64,000 bases of DNA from Methanocorpusculum sp. (GTDB taxonomy: Archaea; Halobacteriota; Methanomicrobia; Methanomicrobiales; Methanocorpusculaceae), in the NCBI GenBank assembly GCA_029987235.1, contig DALTWF010000005.1, positions 6,165-70,164 of the forward strand, read 5' to 3'. The translations under genes and the position numbers were made by a program. Every line of letters begins with the position of its first letter. Position 1 is the first letter of the stretch. Under the pieces are notes generated by a model, which was not told the origin of the DNA, did no database searches, and saw only the letters and a list, made by a program, of their open reading frames with translations. Shown here piece by piece: positions 24,146 through 32,442 of this stretch.

Positions 24146-26075
24146 GAAGACTTCCTCCCTGATATATGATAAATGAGATAATCCATGCTATAACCAGATA
24201 CATGAGAGCCGCAAAAATCGTAAACGACCAGGAATGCGACTCTTTTTTCATAGTGAACAGTGCTGCAAGGCACGGGATGTAAAGCAGAACAAAGACCATG
24301 AAGGAGAGTGCTGAAAGCGGGGTAAATACTGTTGGAAGAACCGAAACAAGCCCTTCCTCACCGCAGGAGAAAAGTGTTCCCATTGTTCCGACCACGACCT
24401 CTTTTGCAAGAAGTCCCATAATAATGGAAACAGATGCTTCGGCAAACCCGAATCCAAGCGGAGCAAAAACCGGTGAAATACATCCGCCGACAATGCCTAA
24501 TACTGAGTCAGACGAGGCATATTCAACACCGAACGGCAGTGTTGCAAGAAGCCAGACAAAGAGCACGGCAGGGAAAATTATCACTCCCGCGCGGGATAAG
24601 AACTCTTTTGCATTGTCCCACATGGCAAAAAATACATCCCGCAGACGGGGTACATGATATGACGGCATTTCAATTATGAAATCTGATTCTTCACCTTTGA
24701 ACACGGTTTTTCGTAAAATCAGACCGGCAGCAAGGGCGACTGCAATACCAAGCAGATAAATCGCAAAGAGAATCACACCCCGGTATGCTTCAAAAAACGC
24801 CGTGATAAAAAGCACATAGACCGGAATGCGTGCACTGCAGGACATGAACGGAGTTAAAAGCATGGTCAGTTTTTTTGACCGGTCGTTTTCAAGCGTGCGG
24901 GAAGCCATTATCGCCGGAACACTGCACCCGAATCCGAGAATCATCGGAATGAAGGATTTGCCGTGCAGTCCGATTTTTTTCATAAGAGCATCAGCAATTA
25001 CCGCAACACGTGCAAGATAACCGGAGTTTTCGAGAACCGCAAGCATGAAAAACATCAGAATAATGTTGGGCAGAAACACAATGACGCTGCCAAGACCGCC
25101 TATTATACCGTCAACAACCAGAGATGTGACCCAGGAAGGAGCGCCGAAAAGAAAATCACCTGCAATCTGTCCAAGCCGGCTGAAGAATTCTTCAATCAAT
25201 CCCATTAACGGTTCGCCTGCGGCAAATACTACCTGAAAAACGAGGAATATGACCAGAAGAAAAATCGGAACGGCAAGTATTCTGTTCATCACAAGTTTGT
25301 CTATTGCATCAGTGATGTTTCGGTTTTTTCCGGTTATCGAAACGCATTCCTTCATAATTTTTGCAATATAGCGGTATTTCTGCGTGGAAATGATTTCCGT
25401 AAGGGTAAGTCCCCCGTATTCTTCTTCCAGACGGCGGCGTGTGCATGCGGTATGCTCTGTTTCGTCTTCTTTTTGGTGAATCAGTGCAGAAAGCGCAATC
25501 CAGCGGCTTTTTCCTTCTGCGGTGAATTCTGCTATGCAGGATTCGAGTTTTTCGTCATAGCAGTGTACGGGATATGTCGGCGTTTCTCGTATTACAGCGT
25601 CCAGGAGGTCTTCACGTCCGGATTTGCTCACCGCTTCGATTTTTACCACGGGAACGCCGAGTGCGGTCTGCAGTTTTTCTGCATCGACCTGTATACCGTT
25701 TTTTGCGGCAAACCTGTTCATGTTAAGGGCAATGACAACAGGGATGCCAGTCTCTATTAACTGAAGAGTAAGATAGAGGTTTTTTTCCATATTTTGTGCG
25801 TCAACGATGTTTACGACAATGTCCGGGTTTTCGTTCAGGAGGTATTCTGCGGTAATTTCCTCCTCAAGAGTGCGTGAGGAGAGGCTGTAAATGCCGGGAA
25901 GGTCAACAATTTCAAAAGTACAGTCTTTGCAGGTGAGTTTTCCTTCGTTTCTGTCCACAGTTACGGTTTTTCCAGGCCAGTTGCCGGTATGGCGGCGAAG
26001 TCCGGTAAGTCCGTTGTAGAGGGTGGTTTTTCCGCAGTTCGGATTTCCTGCAAGTGCGAGGGTAATTTTTTTCAC
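24135..26075 (-). CDS. feoB: Ferrous iron transporter FeoB
   Basis: 646 residues. N-terminal G domain with G1 GNPNCGKTT, G3 DLPG and G4 NMNR-type motif, followed by helical GDI-like region and the Gate/nucleoside-recognition membrane domains (GCSVPAIMASRTL, LLAKEVVVGTMGTL). It imports Fe2+ across the membrane, driven or gated by GTP. It overlaps feoA by 4 bases. Confidence 0.96.
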   Translation of the reverse strand: MKKITLALAGNPNCGKTTLYNGLTGLRRHTGNWPGKTVTVDRNEGKLTCKDCTFEIVDLPGIYSLSSRTLEEEITAEYLLNENPDIVVNIVDAQNMEKNLYLTLQLIETGIPVVIALNMNRFAAKNGIQVDAEKLQTALGVPVVKIEAVSKSGREDLLDAVIRETPTYPVHCYDEKLESCIAEFTAEGKSRWIALSALIHQKEDETEHTACTRRRLEEEYGGLTLTEIISTQKYRYIAKIMKECVSITGKNRNITDAIDKLVMNRILAVPIFLLVIFLVFQVVFAAGEPLMGLIEEFFSRLGQIAGDFLFGAPSWVTSLVVDGIIGGLGSVIVFLPNIILMFFMLAVLENSGYLARVAVIADALMKKIGLHGKSFIPMILGFGCSVPAIMASRTLENDRSKKLTMLLTPFMSCSARIPVYVLFITAFFEAYRGVILFAIYLLGIAVALAAGLILRKTVFKGEESDFIIEMPSYHVPRLRDVFFAMWDNAKEFLSRAGVIIFPAVLFVWLLATLPFGVEYASSDSVLGIVGGCISPVFAPLGFGFAEASVSIIMGLLAKEVVVGTMGTLFSCGEEGLVSVLPTVFTPLSALSFMVFVLLYIPCLAALFTMKKESHSWSFTIFAALMYLVIAWIISFIIYQGGSLLGF

Positions 26076-26320
26076 TGCGGCATCACCAGTATATTTGCGG
26101 CATCGCTTTTCCTGAGAGCGAGTTTTCCGCCATGGATGATGAAAATGAGGGGGTCGCCAAAGGGGGCTTTTCCGCAGGAGGTAATGATTGAGCCATGGAT
26201 AAAGCCGAGTTCGGTAAGTCTGTTTGCAAGTTCACGGTCTGGATTTTTAAATCCGAGTATTTCCGCCGTATCGTTCTTTTTTATAGAGGATAAGGGCACA
26301 GCATATTTGCAGGTTTGCAT
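26072..26320 (-). CDS. feoA: FeoA-like SH3-domain protein
   Basis: 82 residues with PLSSIKKNDTAEILGF, ELANRLTELGFIHGS and FGDPLIFIIHGGKLALRKSDA, the standard FeoA pattern. A cytoplasmic partner of FeoB. First gene of feoA-feoB-Cys-rich-dtxR. Candidate operator palindromes lie 67-100 bases upstream. Confidence 0.92.
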   Translation of the reverse strand: MQTCKYAVPLSSIKKNDTAEILGFKNPDRELANRLTELGFIHGSIITSCGKAPFGDPLIFIIHGGKLALRKSDAANILVMPQ

Positions 26321-26386
26321 GGCATATTAGTTCGTTTTTCGGTGGGCAAATACCTGTGTCGAAAAATGTTGGGCAGGGTCTTTCAG

Positions 26387-26419
26387 TCCGAAAAGGTTTC
26401 GGATGAAGGAAAGGTTTCC
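26387..26419 (-). promoter_or_regulatory. Paired palindromes upstream of feoA (candidate DtxR operator)
   Basis: TCCGAAAAGGTTTCGGA at 26387-26403 has perfect 7-base arms around AGG, and GGAAAGGTTTCC at 26408-26419 has perfect 5-base arms around GG. The core AAAGGTTTC recurs with an 18-base step (26392 and 26410). A looser TTTTTCG...CGAAAAA pair spans about 26334-26366. The DtxR-family gene in the operon is the natural candidate binder. Confidence 0.5.
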
Positions 26420-26527
26420 GAAAAAAAGCGCATGAATCATTACAGAATTGTGATGAGGGGCGGATTGCCGACAGGTATCCGACAAATGTTTATGTTGGAA
26501 AAGTGACACGATAAGAATTCTTAATCA

Positions 26528-27880
26528 ATGATAACAAGATCAATCGATAAACGGTTAATCCGATTCCGTGACAACCATGAAAAAAAGGCCCTGCTTATTA
26601 CCGGTGCACGACAGACCGGAAAGACATACAGCATACGCGAACTGGGAAAATCCTATGCATCATGTATTGAAATAAACTTCCTGGAAAATCCTGCCGCACG
26701 GCAGATTTTTGCCGGATTTTCTAACGCGGACGATTTGCTTCTGCGGATTTCAGCCGTTGCAGATAAACCGCTTATCCCGGGAAAAACGCTGATTTTCTTT
26801 GACGAGGTGCAGGAATGTCAGGAAATTGTTACCGCGGTAAAATTCCTTGTTGATGAGGGAAGTTACCAGTATATCTTAAGCGGGTCGCTTCTTGGCGTTG
26901 AACTCAATGACATCCGTTCCTACCCTCTCGGATACATGGAAATTGTTCAGATGTATTCGCTCGACTTCGGGGAATTTATCCGGGCAAACGGTGTTTCAGA
27001 TGCGGTAATAAAAAAACTCGGCGAATCATATTCTGCGAAAACGCCGGTCGATTCGATAATTCATGAAAAAATGATGGATTTATTCCGTCTGTATTTAATC
27101 ATTGGCGGAATGCCTGCTGTGGTTGACACCTATCTGAAAACAAATGATATCCGAAGGGTAATCGAGGAACAAAATGCCATAATTTCCCTTTTCAAAAAAG
27201 ACATATCGCGCTACAATCATGAATATAAACTCCATATTGAAGAAGTATTTACCACCATCCCCATGGAACTGAACCGGAAAAACAAACGGTTTATTATCAG
27301 TGACGTGGGAAAAGGTGTACATTTCCAGCGCCTTGAAAACAGTTTCCTCTGGGTTAAGGATGCGGGTGTGGCTTTACCTGCCTATTCTGTTGAAGAGCCT
27401 ATGTGTCCTTTGAAACTGTCCGGCTCAGTGAATTTATTCAAACTCTTCCTCTGCGACACAGGTCTATTGTCTGCAATGTATATAGATGGTATTCAGCTTC
27501 GTGTCTTAAACAGGGAAACTGACATTAATTTCGGTTCGGTGTATGAAAATGCCGCCGCTCAGGAATTTACCGCGCACGGATTTGAACTGTATTATTTCAA
27601 CAGCAAAAAGCAGGGGGAACTGGATTTTGTTCTGGAACAGGGAGGGCGCGTTCTTCCAATTGAAATAAAATCAGGCAAGAATTATGCACGTCACCGGGCT
27701 TTGTCAAATGTGCTGGAAAATCCCCTTTACGGAATCTCCGAGGGTTTTGTTTTCTGTAATGACAATGTACGGGTAAAGGAAAAAATTACGTATCTTCCAA
27801 TGTATATGATGATGTTTCTGAAAAAGGATGTGCTACCGGAAAAAATGGTGTATAGGGTTGATATGAAGGGTCTGGCGTAA
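26528..27880 (+). CDS. AAA-family ATPase with DUF4143 domain
   Basis: 450 residues. Walker A TGARQTGKT at residues 26-34 and Walker B-type TLIFFDEVQECQ near 95, then the C-terminal DUF4143 region with the nuclease-like strand GELDFVLEQ...LPIEIKSGK. These ATPases are numerous in methanogen genomes and are often accessory; a role in mobile-element or toxin-like functions has been suggested but not shown. Single gene, convergent with uvrC with a 3-base gap. Confidence 0.9.
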   Translation: MITRSIDKRLIRFRDNHEKKALLITGARQTGKTYSIRELGKSYASCIEINFLENPAARQIFAGFSNADDLLLRISAVADKPLIPGKTLIFFDEVQECQEIVTAVKFLVDEGSYQYILSGSLLGVELNDIRSYPLGYMEIVQMYSLDFGEFIRANGVSDAVIKKLGESYSAKTPVDSIIHEKMMDLFRLYLIIGGMPAVVDTYLKTNDIRRVIEEQNAIISLFKKDISRYNHEYKLHIEEVFTTIPMELNRKNKRFIISDVGKGVHFQRLENSFLWVKDAGVALPAYSVEEPMCPLKLSGSVNLFKLFLCDTGLLSAMYIDGIQLRVLNRETDINFGSVYENAAAQEFTAHGFELYYFNSKKQGELDFVLEQGGRVLPIEIKSGKNYARHRALSNVLENPLYGISEGFVFCNDNVRVKEKITYLPMYMMMFLKKDVLPEKMVYRVDMKGLA

Positions 27881-27883
27881 AAA

Positions 27884-29443
27884 TTATTTCCCCACCCGTT
27901 TGCTCCTTAAGAGCCGGTTATACGTAATCGCAAACCGGTGCGCCTCATCACGAATCTCCTGCAGATACATGCTGCCCTTCTCCTTTCGTGATATTGGCAG
28001 CGGAAAGGGCACGCCTGATACATAAATCTCCTCCTCACGCTCGGCAAGCGAAATCACCGGCGTATCAATACCGAGCGAATCCAAAACACCCTTAGCACGC
28101 CCAAGCTGCCCTTTGCCCCCGTCGATTAAAATAAGGTCGGGCAGCTCCTTATCCTCAGAAAGCAGCCGCGAATACCTCCGGCGCACAACCTCCTCCATAC
28201 TCGCATAATCGTCTCCTCCGGTCGCCGATTTGATTTTAAACCGCCGGTAATTCTTCTTATCCGCCCTGCCGCCTCTGAACTGCACCATAGACGCAACCGG
28301 ATCCGTACCCGACAGATGCGAAATATCAAAACACTCGATAACCTCAGGCGCATTCTTCAAATGCAGTTCACGCTGCAGCTCGGTCACTTTTATCTCGTCA
28401 CCGAAATGCGTGGTCTCAATGTTTTTGCCCGCAAGATCCACCAGCTTCTTTTTTGCCCCCTGCTTTGGAACCGTTATAACCACTTTATGCTTTGCAAGCC
28501 CCGACAGATACTCCTCCGGCGATTCGGCAGGGTCATGTTCCAGAATTATCTCATGTGGAATCAGATTTTCCGTGTAATAAGCGGTCAGAAATTCATCAAA
28601 GAACCCGTCCGATTCATCAAAAATAAACTCATCCCGCCCCGAAAGCGTACCCTTATGCACATGAAACACCATCGCATAAACAATGTGGTCTGCAATACGG
28701 TATGCGACTACATCCTCATCATGGTCGGTCTGCCGCTGCACATACTGACGCCGGGATAAATTTTCCACCGCCTCAATCTGATTTCTGCACTGCATCGCCG
28801 CCTCAAACTCCGTCTCATTTGCATACTGCTGCATTTCGGCCGTCAGTTTTTCAACAAGCGGCTTCGTATCGCCTTTTAAAGCATCCCGTGCAAATGCACA
28901 CTGCTTCGCATACGCCTCCTTCGTGATTTTTCCCGTACACGGCCCGCTGCAGTTTTTGATGTGATAGCGCAGACAGGGCCGTCTGTTTTTCGGCATATTC
29001 GCACATGAACGAAGCATAAACGCTTTTTTGACTACGGAAAGGCAGTAATCACGCTCCTTTCCCGAAACAAACGGCCCGAAATATTCCGCACGCATCTTCC
29101 TGTTTCTGGCAATGCCTATACGCGGAAACTCCTCTTTCGTCAGAATAATAAACGCATAGGATTTTGCATCCCGCAAATCGATATTGTATTTCGGCTGATA
29201 CTTTTTAATCAGCGTGATTTCCAGAAGATAGGCTTCCTCATCGGTATCCGTCAGAATAAACTCGGCCGAGTCGATATGCTCAACAAGTTTCTTTGTTTTG
29301 GGGTCATGGTCTTTTTTCTGAAAATACGAAGACACCCGTTTCTTCAGGTTTTTCGCCTTGCCGACATAAATAATAGTCCCCTCACTGTCTTTGTACATGT
29401 AACAGCCCGGAGAGGTGGGAACTTCGGATAAATCGACCGGCAT
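27884..29443 (-). CDS. uvrC: UvrC excinuclease subunit lacking the C-terminal HhH domain
   Basis: 519 residues. GIY-YIG domain at the N-terminus (GCYMYKDSEGTIIYVGKAKNL), Cys region CLRYHIKNCSGPC, UvrB-binding UVR helix near 200-235, and the RNase H-like endonuclease domain (ECFDISHLSGTDPVASMV, LILIDGGKGQL, EAHRFAITYNR). Bacterial UvrC (about 600 residues) continues with a tandem helix-hairpin-helix; this one stops 9 residues after AITYNR. Both nuclease domains look intact. No uvrA or uvrB is in the window. Confidence 0.93.
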   Translation of the reverse strand: MPVDLSEVPTSPGCYMYKDSEGTIIYVGKAKNLKKRVSSYFQKKDHDPKTKKLVEHIDSAEFILTDTDEEAYLLEITLIKKYQPKYNIDLRDAKSYAFIILTKEEFPRIGIARNRKMRAEYFGPFVSGKERDYCLSVVKKAFMLRSCANMPKNRRPCLRYHIKNCSGPCTGKITKEAYAKQCAFARDALKGDTKPLVEKLTAEMQQYANETEFEAAMQCRNQIEAVENLSRRQYVQRQTDHDEDVVAYRIADHIVYAMVFHVHKGTLSGRDEFIFDESDGFFDEFLTAYYTENLIPHEIILEHDPAESPEEYLSGLAKHKVVITVPKQGAKKKLVDLAGKNIETTHFGDEIKVTELQRELHLKNAPEVIECFDISHLSGTDPVASMVQFRGGRADKKNYRRFKIKSATGGDDYASMEEVVRRRYSRLLSEDKELPDLILIDGGKGQLGRAKGVLDSLGIDTPVISLAEREEEIYVSGVPFPLPISRKEKGSMYLQEIRDEAHRFAITYNRLLRSKRVGK

Positions 29444-29530
29444 TTATGCTATATTGGTTGTGCAAGGGGATATGTATATCTTCTTCAACCACAGTCTTTA
29501 TCTTTCTATGGGGACAATACTCTTGTACAT

Positions 29531-29761
29531 ATGGTCGTTCCATGCTTAACCTGTACCAGACGTGAATCGATGAAATATGATTTTGACGCAGAACGGACAT
29601 TCTACAACTACCACATCGTCTGCAGTGCCAGAAAAGACATTCCCGACCCGATGCCCAAAGAGGGATTTGAATGCCCAAAGTACACACCAAAGCCGAAACA
29701 CTTAAGAATCGACCGTAAACAGTGTGCTGTAGATCTGCAGCCGGCAGGAGGAAACAAATGA
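29531..29761 (+). CDS. Small cysteine-containing protein, uncharacterised
   Basis: 76 residues, no family recognised. Five cysteines including an N-terminal CLTC; polar, Lys/Pro-rich C-terminus. Translational coupling to the next gene (stop overlaps its ATG, ATGA) and a strong AGGAGG inside its 3' end support that both are real. An alternative start at 29570 would drop the CLTC motif. Confidence 0.6.
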   Translation: MVVPCLTCTRRESMKYDFDAERTFYNYHIVCSARKDIPDPMPKEGFECPKYTPKPKHLRIDRKQCAVDLQPAGGNK

Positions 29762-29979
29762 CCGAAGAAGAAATGGTTAAAGAGGAAAAGCCGGTATCCC
29801 TTGAGGATTTAATCAAGGCGAACCACCCGAAATATATCTGTGCGCTAATCACTGTTGTAATGGGCGCCGCACCGTTACTTCTCTACTATCTTGAAATGCT
29901 TACCATGGAATCGGCATTTATCTTCATCTCAATCGGCCTCATCTGCGCCGGTATGGGACTGTTCTTTGCAAGAACCTAA
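29758..29979 (+). CDS. Small two-helix membrane protein, uncharacterised
   Basis: 73 residues: acidic N-terminus then two hydrophobic helices (YICALITVVMGAAPLLLYY and AFIFISIGLICAGMGLFFA). ATG 29758 is preceded by AGGAGG at 29747-29752, a perfect Shine-Dalgarno with 5-base spacing. No family recognised. Cotranscribed with the Cys-containing protein. Confidence 0.72.
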   Translation: MTEEEMVKEEKPVSLEDLIKANHPKYICALITVVMGAAPLLLYYLEMLTMESAFIFISIGLICAGMGLFFART

Positions 29980-30000
29980 ATACTTTTTTTGAAAAAAAAA

Positions 30001-31686
30001 TTATTCTCCGGTATGGAGTTCTTCATATCTCTTCAGTTCGAGATTACGCAGTTCCACCCGCTTAACTTTTCCGGAAATCGTCTTCGGCAGTTCATCGACA
30101 AACTCAATCGCACGCGGATATTTGTACGGCGCGGTAGTTTTCTTCACATGATTCTGCAGTTCCTTGACAAGTTCCGGCGTACCCTTATATCCCTTCTTCA
30201 GAATGATGAAGGCCTTGATAATAACACCGCGAATGGCGTCCGGACTTCCCACGACTGCAGATTCCTGAACAGCCGGATGTTCGATTAACGCGGATTCGAC
30301 CTCCGCCGGACTCACGCGGTAACCGGAGGATTTGATAATATCATCATCCCGTCCCTTAAACCAGAAGTAACCATCCTCATCACATACCGCTTTGTCCCCT
30401 GTATAGTACCAGTCGCCTTCAAATACTGCTGCAGTTGCCTCAGGGTCGTCAAGATACTCTCTGAAGAGACCGACCGGCGATGGGTCTCTGGTACGGATGG
30501 CAATACGTCCCTCCTCGCCTGCCTTGACCGGCTTTCCCTCTTCGTCATGCAGTTCGATACACCAGCCGGGAGCCGGTTTTCCGATTGAACCCGCGCGGTG
30601 CTCAATGCATGGGAATGTACCGATTACCATAACCGTCTCGGTCTGACCGTATGCCTCGTAAATCTTTAAACCGGTACCTTCCTCCCAGATTCTGTTGACC
30701 TCCGGATTAAGCGTCTCGCCTGCGGAAACGCAGTGACGCAGCTGGGAGAAGTCGAAGGTGCTCAGGTCTGCAAGAATGAGCATGCGGTAGATGGTCGGCG
30801 GGGCGCAAAACGTTGTGACCTCGTATTTTTCCATCAGCGGCAGCAACTCTGTTGCATTGAATTTGCCCTGATAATCATAGACGAAAATACATGCACCCTG
30901 CATCCACGGTCCGTAGAATTTACCCCATGAGGATTTGCCCCAGCCCATGTCAGCGACAGTAAAGTGCAGGTCAGTCTCCGTTAAATCATACCAGAATTTT
31001 CCGGTAACAATATGACCGAGCGGATAGGAATGGGTATGCAACACCATTTTCGGTTCAGCAGAAGTACCTGAGGAGAAGAAAATCATCATCGGGTCCGTTG
31101 CCTTGGTTCTGATTCTTCTTGCAAGCGGGGTGAGTTTTGTTGACGCCTTTGCCGGAAAAACAAGTTCCTTCTGGTAGTTAATCCAGCCGGAAAGGTCACC
31201 GTCGGTTAAGAACTTGACTTTTAAGCCCGGACAGTCTTTTGCGATTTCCTCAATCTTCCAGACGTTTTCGGTGTTGGTCACAATCATCTTGAAGTGACCC
31301 TGGTTAATGCGGTATTTCAGGTCGTGAGGGGTTAATATGACAGGTGAGGGGCAGAAAACAGCGCCGATTTTGATGGCTGCAAGTGCAAACGTCCACCATT
31401 CCGGAACGCGGGGCAGAAGAATCATGACACGGTCGCCTTTGCTGATGTTCTGCTTGAACATCATGTTGGCAACCTGGTTGGACATGTTCATGAAGTGGCG
31501 GAAGGTGAAGTATTTCTCCTCGCTCTTCTGGTTTGTCCATATCATGGCAAGCTTGTTTCTGTCGCGCTTTGCCATTGCGTCCACGCAGTCGAAGGCAAAG
31601 TTATAGTATTCCGGTACCGGAATTGAGAAGGTTTCGCACATTTCCTCATAGTTTGTCATGTTGTGCGGATGTTCTGATTCTCTCAT
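30001..31686 (-). CDS. AMP-forming acyl-CoA synthetase
   Basis: 561 residues. FFSSGTSAEPKMVLHTH is the phosphate loop (A3), YEAYGQTETV is A5, YYTGDKAVCDEDGYFWFKGR contains the ATP-contact Asp (A7/A8), and PKTISGKVKR near the end has the catalytic Lys. It activates a carboxylic acid to its CoA ester; similarity is greatest to medium-chain (ACSM-like) acyl-CoA synthetases rather than acetyl-CoA synthetase. Start 31686 fits a leaderless mRNA from the TATA box near 31710-31719; the in-frame ATG at 31755 lies upstream of that box. Confidence 0.92.
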   Translation of the reverse strand: MRESEHPHNMTNYEEMCETFSIPVPEYYNFAFDCVDAMAKRDRNKLAMIWTNQKSEEKYFTFRHFMNMSNQVANMMFKQNISKGDRVMILLPRVPEWWTFALAAIKIGAVFCPSPVILTPHDLKYRINQGHFKMIVTNTENVWKIEEIAKDCPGLKVKFLTDGDLSGWINYQKELVFPAKASTKLTPLARRIRTKATDPMMIFFSSGTSAEPKMVLHTHSYPLGHIVTGKFWYDLTETDLHFTVADMGWGKSSWGKFYGPWMQGACIFVYDYQGKFNATELLPLMEKYEVTTFCAPPTIYRMLILADLSTFDFSQLRHCVSAGETLNPEVNRIWEEGTGLKIYEAYGQTETVMVIGTFPCIEHRAGSIGKPAPGWCIELHDEEGKPVKAGEEGRIAIRTRDPSPVGLFREYLDDPEATAAVFEGDWYYTGDKAVCDEDGYFWFKGRDDDIIKSSGYRVSPAEVESALIEHPAVQESAVVGSPDAIRGVIIKAFIILKKGYKGTPELVKELQNHVKKTTAPYKYPRAIEFVDELPKTISGKVKRVELRNLELKRYEELHTGE

Positions 31687-31707
31687 ACTTATCTTGTTGT
31701 ACCTTAT

Positions 31708-31719
31708 CTCATATAAAGG
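31708..31719 (-). promoter_or_regulatory. TATA box of the acyl-CoA synthetase gene
   Basis: On the minus strand CTTTATATGAG lies about 25-33 bases before ATG 31686, the distance expected for a leaderless archaeal transcript. Confidence 0.55.
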
Positions 31720-31729
31720 GCCCACACCA

Positions 31730-31765
31730 TAATTATTATATGCAAATATGTGCATATAATAATTA
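31730..31765. promoter_or_regulatory. Perfect 15-base inverted repeat (candidate ArsR operator)
   Basis: TAATTATTATATGCA (31730-31744) and TGCATATAATAATTA (31751-31765) are exact reverse complements around AATATG. It ends 7 bases before the arsD-like start and lies just upstream of the divergent acyl-CoA synthetase TATA box. Its arms contain TATA-like words on both strands, so a protein bound here would block initiation. The ArsR-type gene 330 bases downstream is the likely binder. Confidence 0.65.
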
Positions 31766-31772
31766 GAGAATT

Positions 31773-32108
31773 ATGTCGTCTGTGGAAATTCTTGATTTTG
31801 AGCATATAGTATTTGAGTCGCCGGAGCATATCCGCATCAAAGAGGTTGCGGCAAAACTCATTGAGGCAGGCTTTTCCTTTTCGATGCATCCGCACCCGGA
31901 GTCCGCAAGCGAAAGCGGACGCTCACTGATTGAAAAGAAAGGAAAATGTATTCTGCCGGTAACACTGGTCAACGGTTTTCCGATGATTTTCGGACGCTAT
32001 CCTGCAAACGATGAACTCAAGCAGTTTCTGAATGTACCAGACGGCATATTAGAGCCGAAAGAATGCGGCTGCTGCTGTATCGAGGGGTGCGAAGACTGTG
32101 GACGCTGA
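31773..32108 (+). CDS. ArsD-like metallochaperone with C-terminal Cys cluster
   Basis: 111 residues. CILPVTLVNGFPMIFGRYPANDELKQFL matches the LP.ILVDG....GRYP...EL block of ArsD (shown here in pieces: LPVTLVNG, GRYPANDEL). Bacterial ArsD binds As(III)/Sb(III) with an N-terminal vicinal Cys pair and hands it to ArsA. This protein has no N-terminal pair but ends with CGCCCIEGCEDC, five cysteines. The following arsR start overlaps its end by 11 bases. Metalloid specificity is inferred. Confidence 0.75.
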   Translation: MSSVEILDFEHIVFESPEHIRIKEVAAKLIEAGFSFSMHPHPESASESGRSLIEKKGKCILPVTLVNGFPMIFGRYPANDELKQFLNVPDGILEPKECGCCCIEGCEDCGR

Positions 32109-32442
32109 AGTTGTTTTCAAGGCGCTCGGCGACGCAACGCGCCTGCGGATTTTTGCTCTGTTAAAAGAAGAGGAGTTGTGCGTCTGTGAAATTGAAGAAG
32201 GTCTTTCTCTTTCGCAGCCGAATGCATCCCGTCATCTTGCGGTGATGAAAAATGCAGGCATCATTCAGGTCAGGCGGTCTGCACAAAAGACATACTGTAA
32301 AATCAGTACGGAGTTTGTGAAGGAATATCCGTTTCTTTTACGTGAACTGAATATGATTGCCGATGCGCTGCCGACATCGAATGCGGACAGAATTGCCCTG
32401 CAGCAGTTCAGAAGCCAGAAGCGGGTGCATTATGGTTTCTGA
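32098..32442 (+). CDS. arsR: ArsR-family transcriptional repressor
   Basis: 114 residues, GTG start at 32098. KALGDATRLRIFALLKEEELCVCEIEEGL and SQPNASRHLAVMKNAGII form the ArsR winged helix; ELCVCEI is the classic metalloid-binding CVC motif on the recognition-domain helix. It would leave DNA on binding As(III) or Sb(III). Middle gene of a three-gene operon with overlapping ends. Confidence 0.92.
   Translation: MDAEVVFKALGDATRLRIFALLKEEELCVCEIEEGLSLSQPNASRHLAVMKNAGIIQVRRSAQKTYCKISTEFVKEYPFLLRELNMIADALPTSNADRIALQQFRSQKRVHYGF

Noticed and set aside
31687..31755. Longer N-terminus for the acyl-CoA synthetase from ATG 31755
   Set aside because: The extra 23 residues do not resemble the family and the segment contains the gene's own TATA box and a palindrome.
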